Shown here one piece after another: positions 44,332 through 53,420 of a stretch of 64,000 bases of DNA. Numbering within the stretch: the first letter of the stretch is position 1; every line of letters starts with the position of its first letter. The notes below the pieces were generated by a model that was not told where the DNA came from, ran no database searches, and worked only from the letters and a program-made list of their open reading frames with translations. The position numbers and the translations under genes are program-made. The DNA comes from Palleronia pontilimi (lineage in GTDB: Bacteria > Pseudomonadota > Alphaproteobacteria > Rhodobacterales > Rhodobacteraceae), in the NCBI RefSeq assembly GCF_016412875.1, contig NZ_JAEKPD010000014.1, forward strand, positions 1-64,000. Direction: 5' to 3'.

Positions 44332-45243
44332 ATGGCGCTGAACTCCGAACAGATCGACGCCTTCCTGGCCACGGTGCGGCTCCAGGGCGTGGGCAAGGCG
44401 GCGCTGGCGCTGAACCTGACCCAGCCCGCCGTGACCGCGCGGATCAAGAAGCTCGAGCAATCGCTGGGCAAGGATCTGTTCGACCGCTCGGCGTCGGGGA
44501 TGCGGCTGACCAAGGACGGCGAGGTGTTCCTGACCTACGCCGAGCGGTTCGAGCAGCTCGAAGGCCTGATCCGCCGCAATGTCATCGACGAGAACGAGCT
44601 CGAGGGCGCGCTGCGCATCGGCGCGTCCGAGACCGTGGCCCAATGCTGGCTGCCGGAATTCGTCCTGCGGCTGCACACGCGGTTCCCGAAGCTGCAGATC
44701 GAGATCAACGTCGACATCTCGGTGGCGCTGCGCGACGCGCTCGTGGACCGCGAGATCGACCTGGCCTTCCTGTTGGGGCCGGTGTCGGAATACGCCGTGG
44801 ACAACGTCGCGCTGCCAGGGGTGTCGCTGGGCTGGTATCGGGCCTGCGACCTGGCGCCCCGGGGCGACGGCGACGCGGGCTTCCTGCACTACCCGATCAT
44901 GACCTACCTGCGCCGCACCAAGCCCTACCGCGAGATTCGCGCGGCAATGCTGGACCGGGTCGGCCCCGGCGTGCGGCTGTTCCCGTCCTCGTCGCTGTCG
45001 GCGTGTTTTCGCATGGTCGAGGCCGGGATCGGCGTCGCCGCCCTGCCCCGCGCGCTGGCCGCGCCATACCTGCAGCGCGGCACGATCTGCGAGTTCGACC
45101 CCGATTGCCCGCTTCCGGCACTGGAATTCACCGCCTCGTTCGGGGGCGAGCCGCGCCGCCACCTGTCGGAAATCGCGGCGCAGATCGCGCTCGAAGTCGC
45201 GACCGAGCACGCGGCCATAAATGATTCTGATGACACGCGCTAA
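44332..45243 (+). CDS. LysR-family transcriptional regulator
   Basis: A 303-aa LysR protein with an N-terminal winged HTH (IDAFLATVRLQGVGKAALAL ... TQPAVTARIKKLEQSLGKDL) and a C-terminal effector domain (GALRIGASETVAQCWLPEFV, GIGVAALPRALAAPYLQRG). It sits between oppF and the DUF1445/TRAP genes, all on the plus strand. LysR proteins usually bind near T-N11-A sequences, and the AT-rich stretch just after its stop (about 45238-45260) is a candidate. The ligand is unknown; control of the downstream DUF1445-TRAP operon is the likeliest role. Confidence 0.9.
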   Translation: MALNSEQIDAFLATVRLQGVGKAALALNLTQPAVTARIKKLEQSLGKDLFDRSASGMRLTKDGEVFLTYAERFEQLEGLIRRNVIDENELEGALRIGASETVAQCWLPEFVLRLHTRFPKLQIEINVDISVALRDALVDREIDLAFLLGPVSEYAVDNVALPGVSLGWYRACDLAPRGDGDAGFLHYPIMTYLRRTKPYREIRAAMLDRVGPGVRLFPSSSLSACFRMVEAGIGVAALPRALAAPYLQRGTICEFDPDCPLPALEFTASFGGEPRRHLSEIAAQIALEVATEHAAINDSDDTR

Positions 45244-45308
45244 AATCAATCAATTTGCATAACGACCGGTTGCCCGGCATGGTCGGTCGCAACAGTCAGG
45301 AGGCAATC

Positions 45309-46124
45309 ATGGGATCCGATCACAGCCGACTGCGCACAGCGTCACCCGCCGATCTGCGGGCCGAGATCCGCGCCGGGCGCTACGCCAAGCACACCGCGGG
45401 CCTGGGGGCCGGGGTGCTGCAGGCCAACCTGGCCATCCTGCCCGAATCCGCCGCGCTGGATTTCATGCGCTACTGCCAGCGCAACCCCAAGCCCTGCCCG
45501 CTGGTGGGCGTCGGCGACACCGGCGATCCGATCCTGCACACGCTGGGCCGCGACATCGACATCCGCACCGACGTGCCCGCCTACAACATCTACCGCGACG
45601 GCAAGCTGGCCGAGAGCGTGACCGACATCACCGACCTCTGGCAGGACGATTTCGTGGCCTTCGCGCTGGGCTGTTCCTTCACCTTCGAAGCCGCGCTGGC
45701 CGAGGCGGGCATCCCCATGTGGCACATCGACAATGACACGACCGTGCCCATGTTCCGCTCGGGCATCGACACCGTTCCGGCCGGGCCCTTCGGCGGCAAG
45801 ATGGTCGTGTCCATGCGCGCGATCCCCGAGGACCGGATGGACGACGTCTATCGCATCTGCACGCGCTTTCCCTATGCACACGGCGCGCCCGTTCACGCGG
45901 GCGACCCGGCCGAGATCGGCATCCGCGACGTGGGCCAGCCGCAATGGGGCGACCCCGCGCCGGTGCCGCCGGGCCACGTGGCCACCTTCTGGGCCTGCGG
46001 GGTCACGCCCCAGGTCGCGCTGGAAAACGCGGGCCTGCCCATCTGCATCACCCACAAGCCCGGCCACATGCTGGTCACCGACGTCCCCGAAGACGCCGAG
46101 AACCCGGTGCTGTCCGCCGCCTGA
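45309..46124 (+). CDS. DUF1445/YcsI-family putative hydro-lyase
   Basis: A 271-aa protein of the DUF1445 family. Signatures: PADLRAEIRAGRYAKHTAGL, LGRDIDIRTDVPAYNIYRDG, FVAFALGCSFTFEAAL and ATFWACGVTPQVALENAGLP, with TDVPEDAENP at the end. A eukaryotic relative acts as D-glutamate cyclase; bacterial members are annotated as hydro-lyases without firm substrate. CAGGAGG precedes the ATG. It leads a TRAP operon, so the imported acid may be its substrate. Confidence 0.87.
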   Translation: MGSDHSRLRTASPADLRAEIRAGRYAKHTAGLGAGVLQANLAILPESAALDFMRYCQRNPKPCPLVGVGDTGDPILHTLGRDIDIRTDVPAYNIYRDGKLAESVTDITDLWQDDFVAFALGCSFTFEAALAEAGIPMWHIDNDTTVPMFRSGIDTVPAGPFGGKMVVSMRAIPEDRMDDVYRICTRFPYAHGAPVHAGDPAEIGIRDVGQPQWGDPAPVPPGHVATFWACGVTPQVALENAGLPICITHKPGHMLVTDVPEDAENPVLSAA

Positions 46125-46167
46125 CTCAACGAAAAACCAATCAACCAACCAACAAGGGAGACGATCC

Positions 46168-47205
46168 ATGAGAACCCTCATCACCACCCTCGCCGCCACC
46201 ACGGCGCTGACCGGCGCGCCCGCGCTGGCCGAATCGCTGAACGTCGTGGGAAGCTGGTCCAGCCTGCCGCTGCACCAGCAATACGAACAGCCCTTCTGGA
46301 CCGAAACGCTGCCCGCCGCCGCGGACGATCTCGAGGTCGCGCTGACCACCCACGACCAGATGGGGCTGGGCACCGGCGACGTCTACACGCTGCTGGGACA
46401 GGGCGTCTATGACGTGGGCATGACCGTGGCCGACTACGCCGTGGCCGACGCGCCCGAACTGGAAGGTCTGGACGTGCCGCTGATCGCCACCGACGCGGCC
46501 ACCGCCAAGCAGATGGTCGACGCCGCGCGACCCATGGTGACCGACATCTATCACGACCGCTTCAACAGCCACGTGCTGGCCATCGCGCCCTACCCGCCGC
46601 AGGTCGTCTTCTGCAACCACGACATCTCCAGCCTGGCCGACCTGGAAGGTCTGAAAGTGCGCGCCTCGGGCCGGATGACCGCGAAGTTCCTGGAAGCGCT
46701 GGGTGCCGAGGGCATCAACGTGGCGTTCTCGGAAGTGCCGGGCGCGCTGCAGAAGGGCGTCGTGGATTGCGCCGTGACGGGGGCCGGCTCGGGCTATTCG
46801 GCGGGTTGGTGGGAAGTGTCCACGCACCTGATGACGCTGCCGCTGGGCGGCTGGGATCCGGTCGTGACCGCCATGAACCTGGACAAGTGGAACAGCCTGT
46901 CGCCCGAGCTGCAGGAGACGATCCAGACCCAGATCACCACCGAGTTCGAAGACCCCGCCTGGGCCACGGCGCAGGACGCGCTGGCCAATGACGTGGCCTG
47001 CCTGACCGGCAACGGCGACTGCCCCGCGGGCGATCCGGCGTCCATGACGCTGGTCGAAGCCACCCCCGAGGATACCGAGCGCGCCAAGGAGATCCTGGTC
47101 AATGAAGTGCTGCCCGAATGGGGCGAGCGTGCGGGCGCCGAGTGGGTCCAGCGCTGGAACGACAGCGTGGGCGAAGTGGTCGGCGTGACCATCCCGGCCA
47201 GCTAA
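46168..47205 (+). CDS. TRAP transporter substrate-binding protein (DctP family)
   Basis: A 345-aa periplasmic receptor with a Sec signal ending near GAPALA (about 20). The mature fold starts LNVVGSWSSLPLHQQYEQPF, and ISSLADLEGLKVRASGRMTA gives the conserved ligand Arg; SEVPGALQKGVVDCAVTGAG follows. A four-Cys composition near 295-305 (VACLTGNGDCPAGD) suggests a disulfide. It is 43 bp after the DUF1445 gene and feeds the DctQ and DctM below. The ligand is unassigned. Confidence 0.87.
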   Translation: MRTLITTLAATTALTGAPALAESLNVVGSWSSLPLHQQYEQPFWTETLPAAADDLEVALTTHDQMGLGTGDVYTLLGQGVYDVGMTVADYAVADAPELEGLDVPLIATDAATAKQMVDAARPMVTDIYHDRFNSHVLAIAPYPPQVVFCNHDISSLADLEGLKVRASGRMTAKFLEALGAEGINVAFSEVPGALQKGVVDCAVTGAGSGYSAGWWEVSTHLMTLPLGGWDPVVTAMNLDKWNSLSPELQETIQTQITTEFEDPAWATAQDALANDVACLTGNGDCPAGDPASMTLVEATPEDTERAKEILVNEVLPEWGERAGAEWVQRWNDSVGEVVGVTIPAS

Positions 47206-47242
47206 GACGCGACACGCATCACCCCCTAGACCCGGAGGCCCC

Positions 47243-47791
47243 ATGCCCCAGACTGTCCTGACTTTCCTGCGGCGCCTGAACCTCTGGGTCGCAAGCCTCG
47301 TGGGGGTGGTGCTGCTTGCCTGCGCCGTTTTCATCCTGGCCGACATCATCCTGCGGCAGCTCGGCTCGTCCTTCGGCGGCACCGACGAGATCAGCGGCTA
47401 CGTCATGGCCATCGTCACCAGCTGGGGCATGGCCTTCACCATGCTCGAGCTGGGCCACGTCCGCATCGACATTCTGCGCAGCCAGCTGGCGTCGCGCGGG
47501 CGGGTCATCATGGACCTGTTTTCCCAAGCGGTGCTGGCGCTGACCATCAGCGTCATCGCCTTCCAGTGCTGGCCCGTGGTGGCCAACTCGATCCAGAACA
47601 GCTCGACCGCGAACACGCCGCTGGAAACGCCGCTGACGCTGGTGCAGATGCCGTGGTTCCTGGGCTGGACGTGGTTCGCGCTGAATGCGTGGATCACGCT
47701 GGCGGCCGCCGCCGTCCTGACGCTGCGCGGCGATTACGACTCGACCGAATCCGCCATCGGTGCGTTTGCCGAGCAGGAGACCATGAAATGA
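47243..47791 (+). CDS. TRAP transporter small permease (DctQ family)
   Basis: A 182-aa integral membrane protein of normal DctQ length with four hydrophobic segments. LADIILRQLGSSFGGTDEIS near 32-52 is the DctQ signature, and MAFTMLELGHVRIDIL follows. It links the receptor to DctM. An ATGA overlap couples it to the large permease. Confidence 0.9.
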   Translation: MPQTVLTFLRRLNLWVASLVGVVLLACAVFILADIILRQLGSSFGGTDEISGYVMAIVTSWGMAFTMLELGHVRIDILRSQLASRGRVIMDLFSQAVLALTISVIAFQCWPVVANSIQNSSTANTPLETPLTLVQMPWFLGWTWFALNAWITLAAAAVLTLRGDYDSTESAIGAFAEQETMK

Positions 47792-49068
47792 TCTGGTATG
47801 TATCCGTCGGCCTTCTGGGTCTGCTGACCCTGTCCATCCCCGTGGGCGTCGTGCTGTTCCTGCTGGGCTTCGGCATCGACCAGTTCTTCACCCCGTTCCC
47901 GCTGCTGCGGGGGCTTGGCAACCTGGTGTGGTCGTCGTCGAACTCGGCCACGCTGATCGCCATCCCGTTCTTCGTGCTGCTGGGCGAGATCCTGGTGCGC
48001 TCGGGCGTCGCCACGCGCACCTACGCGGCGCTGGACCGCTGGATTTCGTGGCTGCCGGGCGGGCTGATCCACGCCAACATCGCCACCGCGACGATGTTCT
48101 CGGCCACGTCGGGATCGTCCGTCGCCACCTCGGCCACGGTCGCCACCGTCGCCATGCCCCAGGCCGAGCGGCTGGGCTACGACCCGAAGCTCTTCTCGGG
48201 CGCCATCGCGGCCGGCGGCACGCTGGGCATCATGATCCCGCCCTCGATCAACCTGATCGTCTATGGCTTCCTGACGCAGACCTCGATCCCGCGGCTGTTC
48301 CTGGCGGGGCTGATCCCCGGCCTCGCGCTGGCAGGCCTGTTCGTGCTGGTCACCGCGTTGATCTGCATGGTGCGCCCCGAGCTGGGCGGCGAGCGGCGGG
48401 TGTTTCCACTGAGCAAGATGCTGTCGGCGCTGAAGGACCTGGTGCCGATCATCATCCTCTTCACCATCATCATCGGCACGATCTACAAGGGCTGGGCCAC
48501 CCCGACCGAGGCCGCGGCCGTCGGCGTCGCGGGCGCCTTCGCCATCGCGCTGGCCTTCGGCGGCGTGTCGCTCGAGATGATGCGCGAAAGCCTGATGGGC
48601 ACGATCAAGATCACGTCGATGATCATGCTGGTCGTGATCGGCGCATCGTTCCTGAACTTCACGCTGGCCTCGGCCGGCCTGGGCCAAGCCCTGCGCGGTT
48701 TCCTGGAAGGCATGGGGCTGTCGCCTTTGGGCACCATTCTGATCGTCGTGCTGATCTACATCGTGCTGGGCTTCTTCATCGAAACCCTGTCGCTGATGGT
48801 CGTCACCATCCCGATCATCGTGCCGCTGGTGGTGGCGCAAGGCTACGATCCGATCTGGTTCGGCATCCTGATGATCGTGCTGGTGGAAATGGCGCTGATC
48901 ACGCCGCCCGTGGGGCTGAACCTCTACGTGGTGCAGGGCGCGCGAAAATCGGGGTCCATGACCGACGTGATGCTGGGGGTGATCCCCTACACGCTGGTGA
49001 TGCTGGCCATGGCCGCGGCACTCATCGCCTTCCCGCAGATCGCGCTGTTCCTGCCCAGCATCCTCTAG
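47788..49068 (+). CDS. TRAP transporter large permease (DctM family)
   Basis: A 426-aa transport subunit with roughly 11-12 hydrophobic segments. Blocks: ATLIAIPFFVLLGEILVRSG near 52, ATSGSSVATSATVATVAMPQ near 108, AAGGTLGIMIPPSINLIVYG near 142, and ATPTEAAAVGVAGAFAIAL. It begins at the second ATG of the dctQ overlap. No terminator is evident before hemA. Confidence 0.92.
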   Translation: MIWYVSVGLLGLLTLSIPVGVVLFLLGFGIDQFFTPFPLLRGLGNLVWSSSNSATLIAIPFFVLLGEILVRSGVATRTYAALDRWISWLPGGLIHANIATATMFSATSGSSVATSATVATVAMPQAERLGYDPKLFSGAIAAGGTLGIMIPPSINLIVYGFLTQTSIPRLFLAGLIPGLALAGLFVLVTALICMVRPELGGERRVFPLSKMLSALKDLVPIIILFTIIIGTIYKGWATPTEAAAVGVAGAFAIALAFGGVSLEMMRESLMGTIKITSMIMLVVIGASFLNFTLASAGLGQALRGFLEGMGLSPLGTILIVVLIYIVLGFFIETLSLMVVTIPIIVPLVVAQGYDPIWFGILMIVLVEMALITPPVGLNLYVVQGARKSGSMTDVMLGVIPYTLVMLAMAAALIAFPQIALFLPSIL

Positions 49069-49091
49069 GGGACGCGGCCTGAGTCCGGGCT

Positions 49092-49133
49092 GACGGGCGC
49101 GCTTGTTCTGGATCAAGGGCACGCGCGCCCGTC
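49092..49133. repeat. Perfect 11-bp inverted repeat enclosing the FNR-like box
   Basis: GACGGGCGCGC (49092-49102) and GCGCGCCCGTC (49123-49133) are exact inverse copies around a 20-nt centre. That centre begins with the FNR-like box (49103-49116). It has no T tract, so it is not a simple terminator for the preceding TRAP operon. Confidence 0.7.
49103..49116. promoter_or_regulatory. FnrL/FNR box upstream of the 40-aa ORF and hemA
   Basis: TTGTTCTGGATCAA matches TTGAT-N4-ATCAA at 9 of 10 defined bases. It lies 59 bp before the 40-aa ORF start. In Rhodobacter sphaeroides, hemA is known to be FnrL-regulated, which supports the reading. Confidence 0.6.
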
Positions 49134-49175
49134 GACGCTAGCCTCCAGGCCGAACGACGTTTCGGAGGACCCCTC

Positions 49176-49298
49176 ATGTTGCCTGCAATCGCCCCTTTCC
49201 AGGCTCCCGCCACGCCCAGAACCGCAGAAGACGCCATCCCGAACCGCGGGCCGGTGGTCGATTTCGTCCGCCAAGCGGTCGAGGCGGCGGGCCGATGA
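49176..49298 (+). CDS. Small ORF (40 aa) translationally coupled to hemA
   Basis: A 40-codon frame starting [20 protein letters not shown], rich in Pro and Ala, ending [13 protein letters not shown] strong GGAGGA lies 7 nt before the ATG. Its TGA overlaps the hemA ATG by 4 bp (ATGA), so hemA, which has only GAGG-free sequence upstream, probably depends on this frame for translation. No family is recognised. It could be a real microprotein or a translation leader. Confidence 0.55.
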   Translation: MLPAIAPFQAPATPRTAEDAIPNRGPVVDFVRQAVEAAGR

Positions 49299-50518
49299 AT
49301 TACGATGCCATCCTCACCGAAGCCCTGGACCAGCTGCGCGACGAGGGCGATTATCGCACCTTCGCCGAGCTCGAACGCCATCGCGGCGCCTTTCCGCGCG
49401 CGACCCGGCATAGCGGTGGCGTGACCGGCGACGTGACCGTCTGGTGCTCGAACGACTACCTGGGGATGGGCCAGCACCCGGACGTGCTGGCAGCGATGCA
49501 CGCCGCGCTGGACACGAGCGGCGCGGGCGCGGGCGGGACCCGCAACATCTCGGGCAACACCCATCAGCACGCGCTTCTGGAAGCCGAGTTGGCGGATCTG
49601 CACGGCAAGGAGGCGGCGCTACTTTTCACATCGGGCTACGTGTCGAACTGGGCCACGCTGGGGACGCTGGCCGCCAGGCTCCCGGGCTGCGTCGTGCTGT
49701 CGGACGCCAAGAACCACGCATCGATGATCGAAGGCATCCGCCAGTCGCGTGCCCAAAAGCGCATCTGGTCGCATAACGACATGGCCGACCTCGAGGCGCA
49801 ACTCGCCTCGCTTCCGAAGGACGCGCCCAAGATCGTGGCGTTCGAGAGCGTCTATTCCATGGATGGCGATATCGCTCCCATCGCCGATATCTGCGAGCTT
49901 GCCCAGCGCCACGGCGCGCTGACCTACCTGGACGAGGTGCACGCGGTCGGACTTTACGGCCCGCACGGCGGTGGCATCGCCGAGGCGCAGGGCCTCATGC
50001 ACCGGATCGACGTGATCGAGGGTACGCTGGGCAAGGCCTACGGCGTGATGGGCGGCTATATCGCCGCCTCGACCGCGCTGGTCGATTTCGTGCGCAGCTT
50101 CGCCAGTGGCTTCATCTTCACCACGGCCCTGCCCCCCGCGGTCGCGGCGGGCGCGCTGGCGGCGGTGCGGCACCTGAAACGTTCGAGCGTCGAGCGGGAT
50201 TTGCAGAAAACCCGCGTCGCCCAGTTGCGCGCGCGGCTGGACGACATGGGACTGCCGCACCTGGTGAACGAAAGCCACATCGTGCCGGTGATGGTGGGCG
50301 ATGCGATGAAATGCCGTTTCATATCGAACTTGCTGCTGGACGAGTTCGGCATCTACATCCAGCCGATCAATTATCCGACCGTCCCGAAGGGCACCGAGCG
50401 GCTGCGCATCACGCCGTCGCCGGTCCATTCCGAAGCGGACCTGGATCGCCTGGTCGGCGCCCTGGGATCGCTCTGGTCGCGCTGCCAGCTGGCCCGCCGC
50501 CCGATGGCGGCGCAATAG
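49295..50518 (+). CDS. hemA: 5-aminolevulinate synthase
   Basis: A 407-aa PLP enzyme that condenses glycine and succinyl-CoA to 5-aminolevulinate, the first step of tetrapyrrole synthesis by the C4 (Shemin) route used by alphaproteobacteria. Signatures: [51 protein letters not shown] and the PLP Lys in [15 protein letters not shown] at about 247. The length fits HemA/HemT. Translation is coupled to a 40-aa ORF. The FNR-like box upstream suggests more heme synthesis under low oxygen. Confidence 0.96.
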   Translation: MNYDAILTEALDQLRDEGDYRTFAELERHRGAFPRATRHSGGVTGDVTVWCSNDYLGMGQHPDVLAAMHAALDTSGAGAGGTRNISGNTHQHALLEAELADLHGKEAALLFTSGYVSNWATLGTLAARLPGCVVLSDAKNHASMIEGIRQSRAQKRIWSHNDMADLEAQLASLPKDAPKIVAFESVYSMDGDIAPIADICELAQRHGALTYLDEVHAVGLYGPHGGGIAEAQGLMHRIDVIEGTLGKAYGVMGGYIAASTALVDFVRSFASGFIFTTALPPAVAAGALAAVRHLKRSSVERDLQKTRVAQLRARLDDMGLPHLVNESHIVPVMVGDAMKCRFISNLLLDEFGIYIQPINYPTVPKGTERLRITPSPVHSEADLDRLVGALGSLWSRCQLARRPMAAQ

Positions 50519-50652
50519 GGTCAGGCCACCGGCCGTCGCGTTCAACGCCGACGGCACCCGGCGCACCGCGTTAAGGCTCCCATAGCAAGGATTCGGTCAG
50601 GGCCAGCTGACACCCGGCCAGGGTCGCAAACCTCCGACCTGCCGGACCAAAT

Positions 50653-52161
50653 TCAGCCCGCGTCGCCGAACCTGTCGCGCAGCACGTTCTTCTGCACCTT
50701 GCCCATCGTGTTGCGCGGCAGCGCGTCGATCGTGCGGTAGCCGCTCGGGTGCTTGTAGCGGGCCAGTTTCTCGCCGACGGCCGCCGCGATGGCATCGGTG
50801 TCCGGCGCGGCCCCGTTCTCGGGCACCAGCACCGCGATCGGCGTCTCGCCGAAATCGTCATGGGGCACGCCGATCACGGCGGATTCCAGGACACCGGGCT
50901 GGGCATCCAGCACCACCTCGATTTCCTTGGGGTAGATGTTGTAGCCGCCCGAGATAATCAGGTCCTTGTCGCGGCCCACGATGCTGACATAGCCGTCTTT
51001 GTCGATCTGGCCCAGATCGCCGGTGATGAAGAAGCCGTCGTCCCGCAGCTCGGCGGCGGTCTTTTCCGGCATCTGCCAGTAGCCTTGAAAGACATTGGGC
51101 CCACGCACCTCGATCAGGCCAACCTCGCCCTGTGGCAGCGTGTCGCCGGTGTCGGGATCGGTGATCTTCAGCTCGACGCCGGGCAACGGGAAGCCTACGG
51201 TGCCCGCGCGCCGCTCGCCGTCATAGGGGTTCGACGTGTTCATGTTCGTCTCGGTCATCCCGTAGCGTTCCAGGATGCGGTGGCCGGTGCGCTCTTCGAA
51301 CCGGCGATGGGTCTCGGCCAGCAACGGGGCCGAGCCCGAGGTGAAGAGCCGCATGTTCGACACCAGGTCGCGGTCGAAACGGTCGTCGTCCAGCAGCCGC
51401 GTATAGAAGGTCGGCACGCCCATCAGCGACGTGGCGCGGGGCAGCTCGGCGATGATTGTGTCCTGATCGAACTTCGGCAGGAAGATCATCGACCCGCCCG
51501 CCAGAAGCGTCACGTTCGACGCGACGAACAGGCCGTGGGTGTGGAAGATCGGCAGCGCGTGCAGCAACACGTCGTCTTCGGTGAAGCGCCACAGATCCTT
51601 CAGCGCCTGCGCGTTCGACAGCAGGTTCGCGTGGCTCAGCATCGCCCCTTTCGAGCGGCCCGTGGTCCCCGAGGTGTAAAGGAACGCGGCCAGGTCGTCG
51701 GGCCCGCGCTGGACCGTGTCGTAACGGTCCGGTTTGCTCGCGGCGGCGTCGGCCAGCGTGCCGGTCCCGTCCGCGCCCAGCGTGTGCAGTGTGGCCGACT
51801 GCGCCTTGGCCAGCGGGCCCAGGTCGTCCGCGCGGCCGGGATCGCAGACGAGCATCTTTGCGCCGCTGTTTTCCACGAAATACTGCAGCTCGTCGGTGGT
51901 GTAGGCGGTGTTGAGGGGCAGGAAGATCACCCCCGCCTGCACCGCGGCGGCGTAAAGCGCCAGCGCCTGTGGCGATTTCTCGACCTGCACGGCGACCCGC
52001 TCGCCCGGGTCCAGCCCCGCATCCGTCAGGACATGGGCGAAGCGCGCGGCCATGGCGGCGAAATCGGCGTGGCTGAGCGCGCCACCCTCCGGCAGGTGCA
52101 AAAACGTGTCCGAGCGGTCCGCATGGGGCGCGAAAAGAGCGTCGTGAAGCGTGTTGGACAT
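50653..52161 (-). CDS. matB: Malonyl-CoA synthetase (malonate-CoA ligase)
   Basis: A 502-aa acyl-CoA ligase: the AMP-binding P-loop is LYTSGTTGRSKGAMLSH near 160, then YGMTETNMNTSNPYDGERRA (the MatB-like region) near 305, and FITGDLGQIDKDGYVSIVGR and GYNIYPKEIE near 400. The final PRNTMGKVQKN holds the catalytic Lys. It turns malonate into malonyl-CoA using ATP and CoA. The upstream genes decarboxylate it and import malonate. It ends the mat operon, convergent with hemA. Confidence 0.93.
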   Translation of the reverse strand: MSNTLHDALFAPHADRSDTFLHLPEGGALSHADFAAMAARFAHVLTDAGLDPGERVAVQVEKSPQALALYAAAVQAGVIFLPLNTAYTTDELQYFVENSGAKMLVCDPGRADDLGPLAKAQSATLHTLGADGTGTLADAAASKPDRYDTVQRGPDDLAAFLYTSGTTGRSKGAMLSHANLLSNAQALKDLWRFTEDDVLLHALPIFHTHGLFVASNVTLLAGGSMIFLPKFDQDTIIAELPRATSLMGVPTFYTRLLDDDRFDRDLVSNMRLFTSGSAPLLAETHRRFEERTGHRILERYGMTETNMNTSNPYDGERRAGTVGFPLPGVELKITDPDTGDTLPQGEVGLIEVRGPNVFQGYWQMPEKTAAELRDDGFFITGDLGQIDKDGYVSIVGRDKDLIISGGYNIYPKEIEVVLDAQPGVLESAVIGVPHDDFGETPIAVLVPENGAAPDTDAIAAAVGEKLARYKHPSGYRTIDALPRNTMGKVQKNVLRDRFGDAG

Positions 52162-52172
52162 ATGGTCTTTCC

Positions 52173-53420
52173 CTAAGCCAGTGTCTTTTCGGCGGCGGCG
52201 GCAAGGCTGCGGACGTCGGCAGACATCGCGATCTCGCCCTGCGCGGCGTAGCGTTCGTGGTTCTGCGAGATCTTCACCGGATCGTAGAGGTAGTTCACCA
52301 TCACCCCCGCGGATCGCGCCCGCCCCTTGGGCGACGTGTCGGCATTGGCGTGGATCCGGTGCACCGACGCGCCATTGCCCAGGTGGAACCGCGCGACCGG
52401 GTCCAGCGCCCGACCGCTGGAATGGCGCGCTTGCGTCAGGTAGCGCGCGGCCAGCGCGCGCAGATGCGCCTCGTCCGCGGCGTCGGGGTCGATGCCTTCG
52501 GAGGACAGCCAATCCCGCAGACCCGGGATCGGCGACAGCGTGACGAAGGTCTTCAGGCCCGGCCATTCGATGGAAAGGTCCGTGACCACCTGCTTGATCA
52601 GCGAATTGCCGAACGAAATCCCGGCCAGCCCCGCCTGGCAGTTCGAGATCGAGTAGAACACCGCCGTGTCGGCCTTGGACGGCGGCAGGATCGACCGCTG
52701 TTCGGCCAGCAGACCCTGGACCGAGCCGGGGATGCCGCGCGACAGGGCGACCTCGACGAAGATCAGCGGCTCGTCGGGCATGGCGGGGTGAAACAGCGCG
52801 AAACAGCGGCGATCCGGCGGCTCGACCCTGCGGCGCAGGTCTTCCCAGCTGTCGATGGCATGGACCGCCTCGTAGGCGATGATCTTTTCCAGAAGGCTTG
52901 CGGGCGTGGCCCAATTGATCGGGCGCAGCACCAGGAAGCCCCGGTTGAACCAGCTGGCGAACAGGTGGCGCAGGTCCAGATCCAGCGCCATCAGCGCCTC
53001 GTCGCCGCGGCCGAGACGCAGCAGATCGGCGCGCAGGCCCACAAGGATCGCCGTGGCATTGGGCACCTGGTTGAGACGGCGGATCAGTTCCTGGCGGGGC
53101 GGCTCGGCGGCGCGCATCACGGCGCGGTAGCTGGCCTTGGTCTGGCCCGTCTCGTAGGCGTCCAGCGCGTCGCGCACCTCTGCCGGATCCAGCGTCATCT
53201 GGTGGGCGAGGTGCCGGAAGAACTCCAGCTTCGCCCCATCGTCGAGCGTGGCGTAGCGCGCCAGTATGGACTGCGCCAGCGCCAGCCCCGACACCTCGCC
53301 CCGTGCGCTGATCAATTCCGCGCAAAGCTGTGGCAGCGGCCGCGTATCGGTCCGGTCGCCGCCCCGCGCGGCGAAACGCCGCTCGAACACCGTCGACAGC
53401 AGGTCGGCCAGCAGCGTCAC
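52173..53420 (-). CDS. matA: Malonyl-CoA decarboxylase
   Basis: A 415-aa enzyme converting malonyl-CoA to acetyl-CoA and CO2. An N-terminal helical domain precedes the GCN5-like catalytic part: SNCQAGLAGISFGNSLIKQV near 262, ETFVTLSPIPG-like KTFVTLSPIPGLRDWL near 290, and RFHLGNGASVHRIHANADTS near 345, where the catalytic His is expected. The start is GTG, overlapping the stop of the TRAP permease (GTGA), which explains why it looks fused to an upstream frame. It sits between matM and matB as in Sinorhizobium matPQMAB. Confidence 0.92.
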   Translation of the reverse strand: MTLLADLLSTVFERRFAARGGDRTDTRPLPQLCAELISARGEVSGLALAQSILARYATLDDGAKLEFFRHLAHQMTLDPAEVRDALDAYETGQTKASYRAVMRAAEPPRQELIRRLNQVPNATAILVGLRADLLRLGRGDEALMALDLDLRHLFASWFNRGFLVLRPINWATPASLLEKIIAYEAVHAIDSWEDLRRRVEPPDRRCFALFHPAMPDEPLIFVEVALSRGIPGSVQGLLAEQRSILPPSKADTAVFYSISNCQAGLAGISFGNSLIKQVVTDLSIEWPGLKTFVTLSPIPGLRDWLSSEGIDPDAADEAHLRALAARYLTQARHSSGRALDPVARFHLGNGASVHRIHANADTSPKGRARSAGVMVNYLYDPVKISQNHERYAAQGEIAMSADVRSLAAAAEKTLA

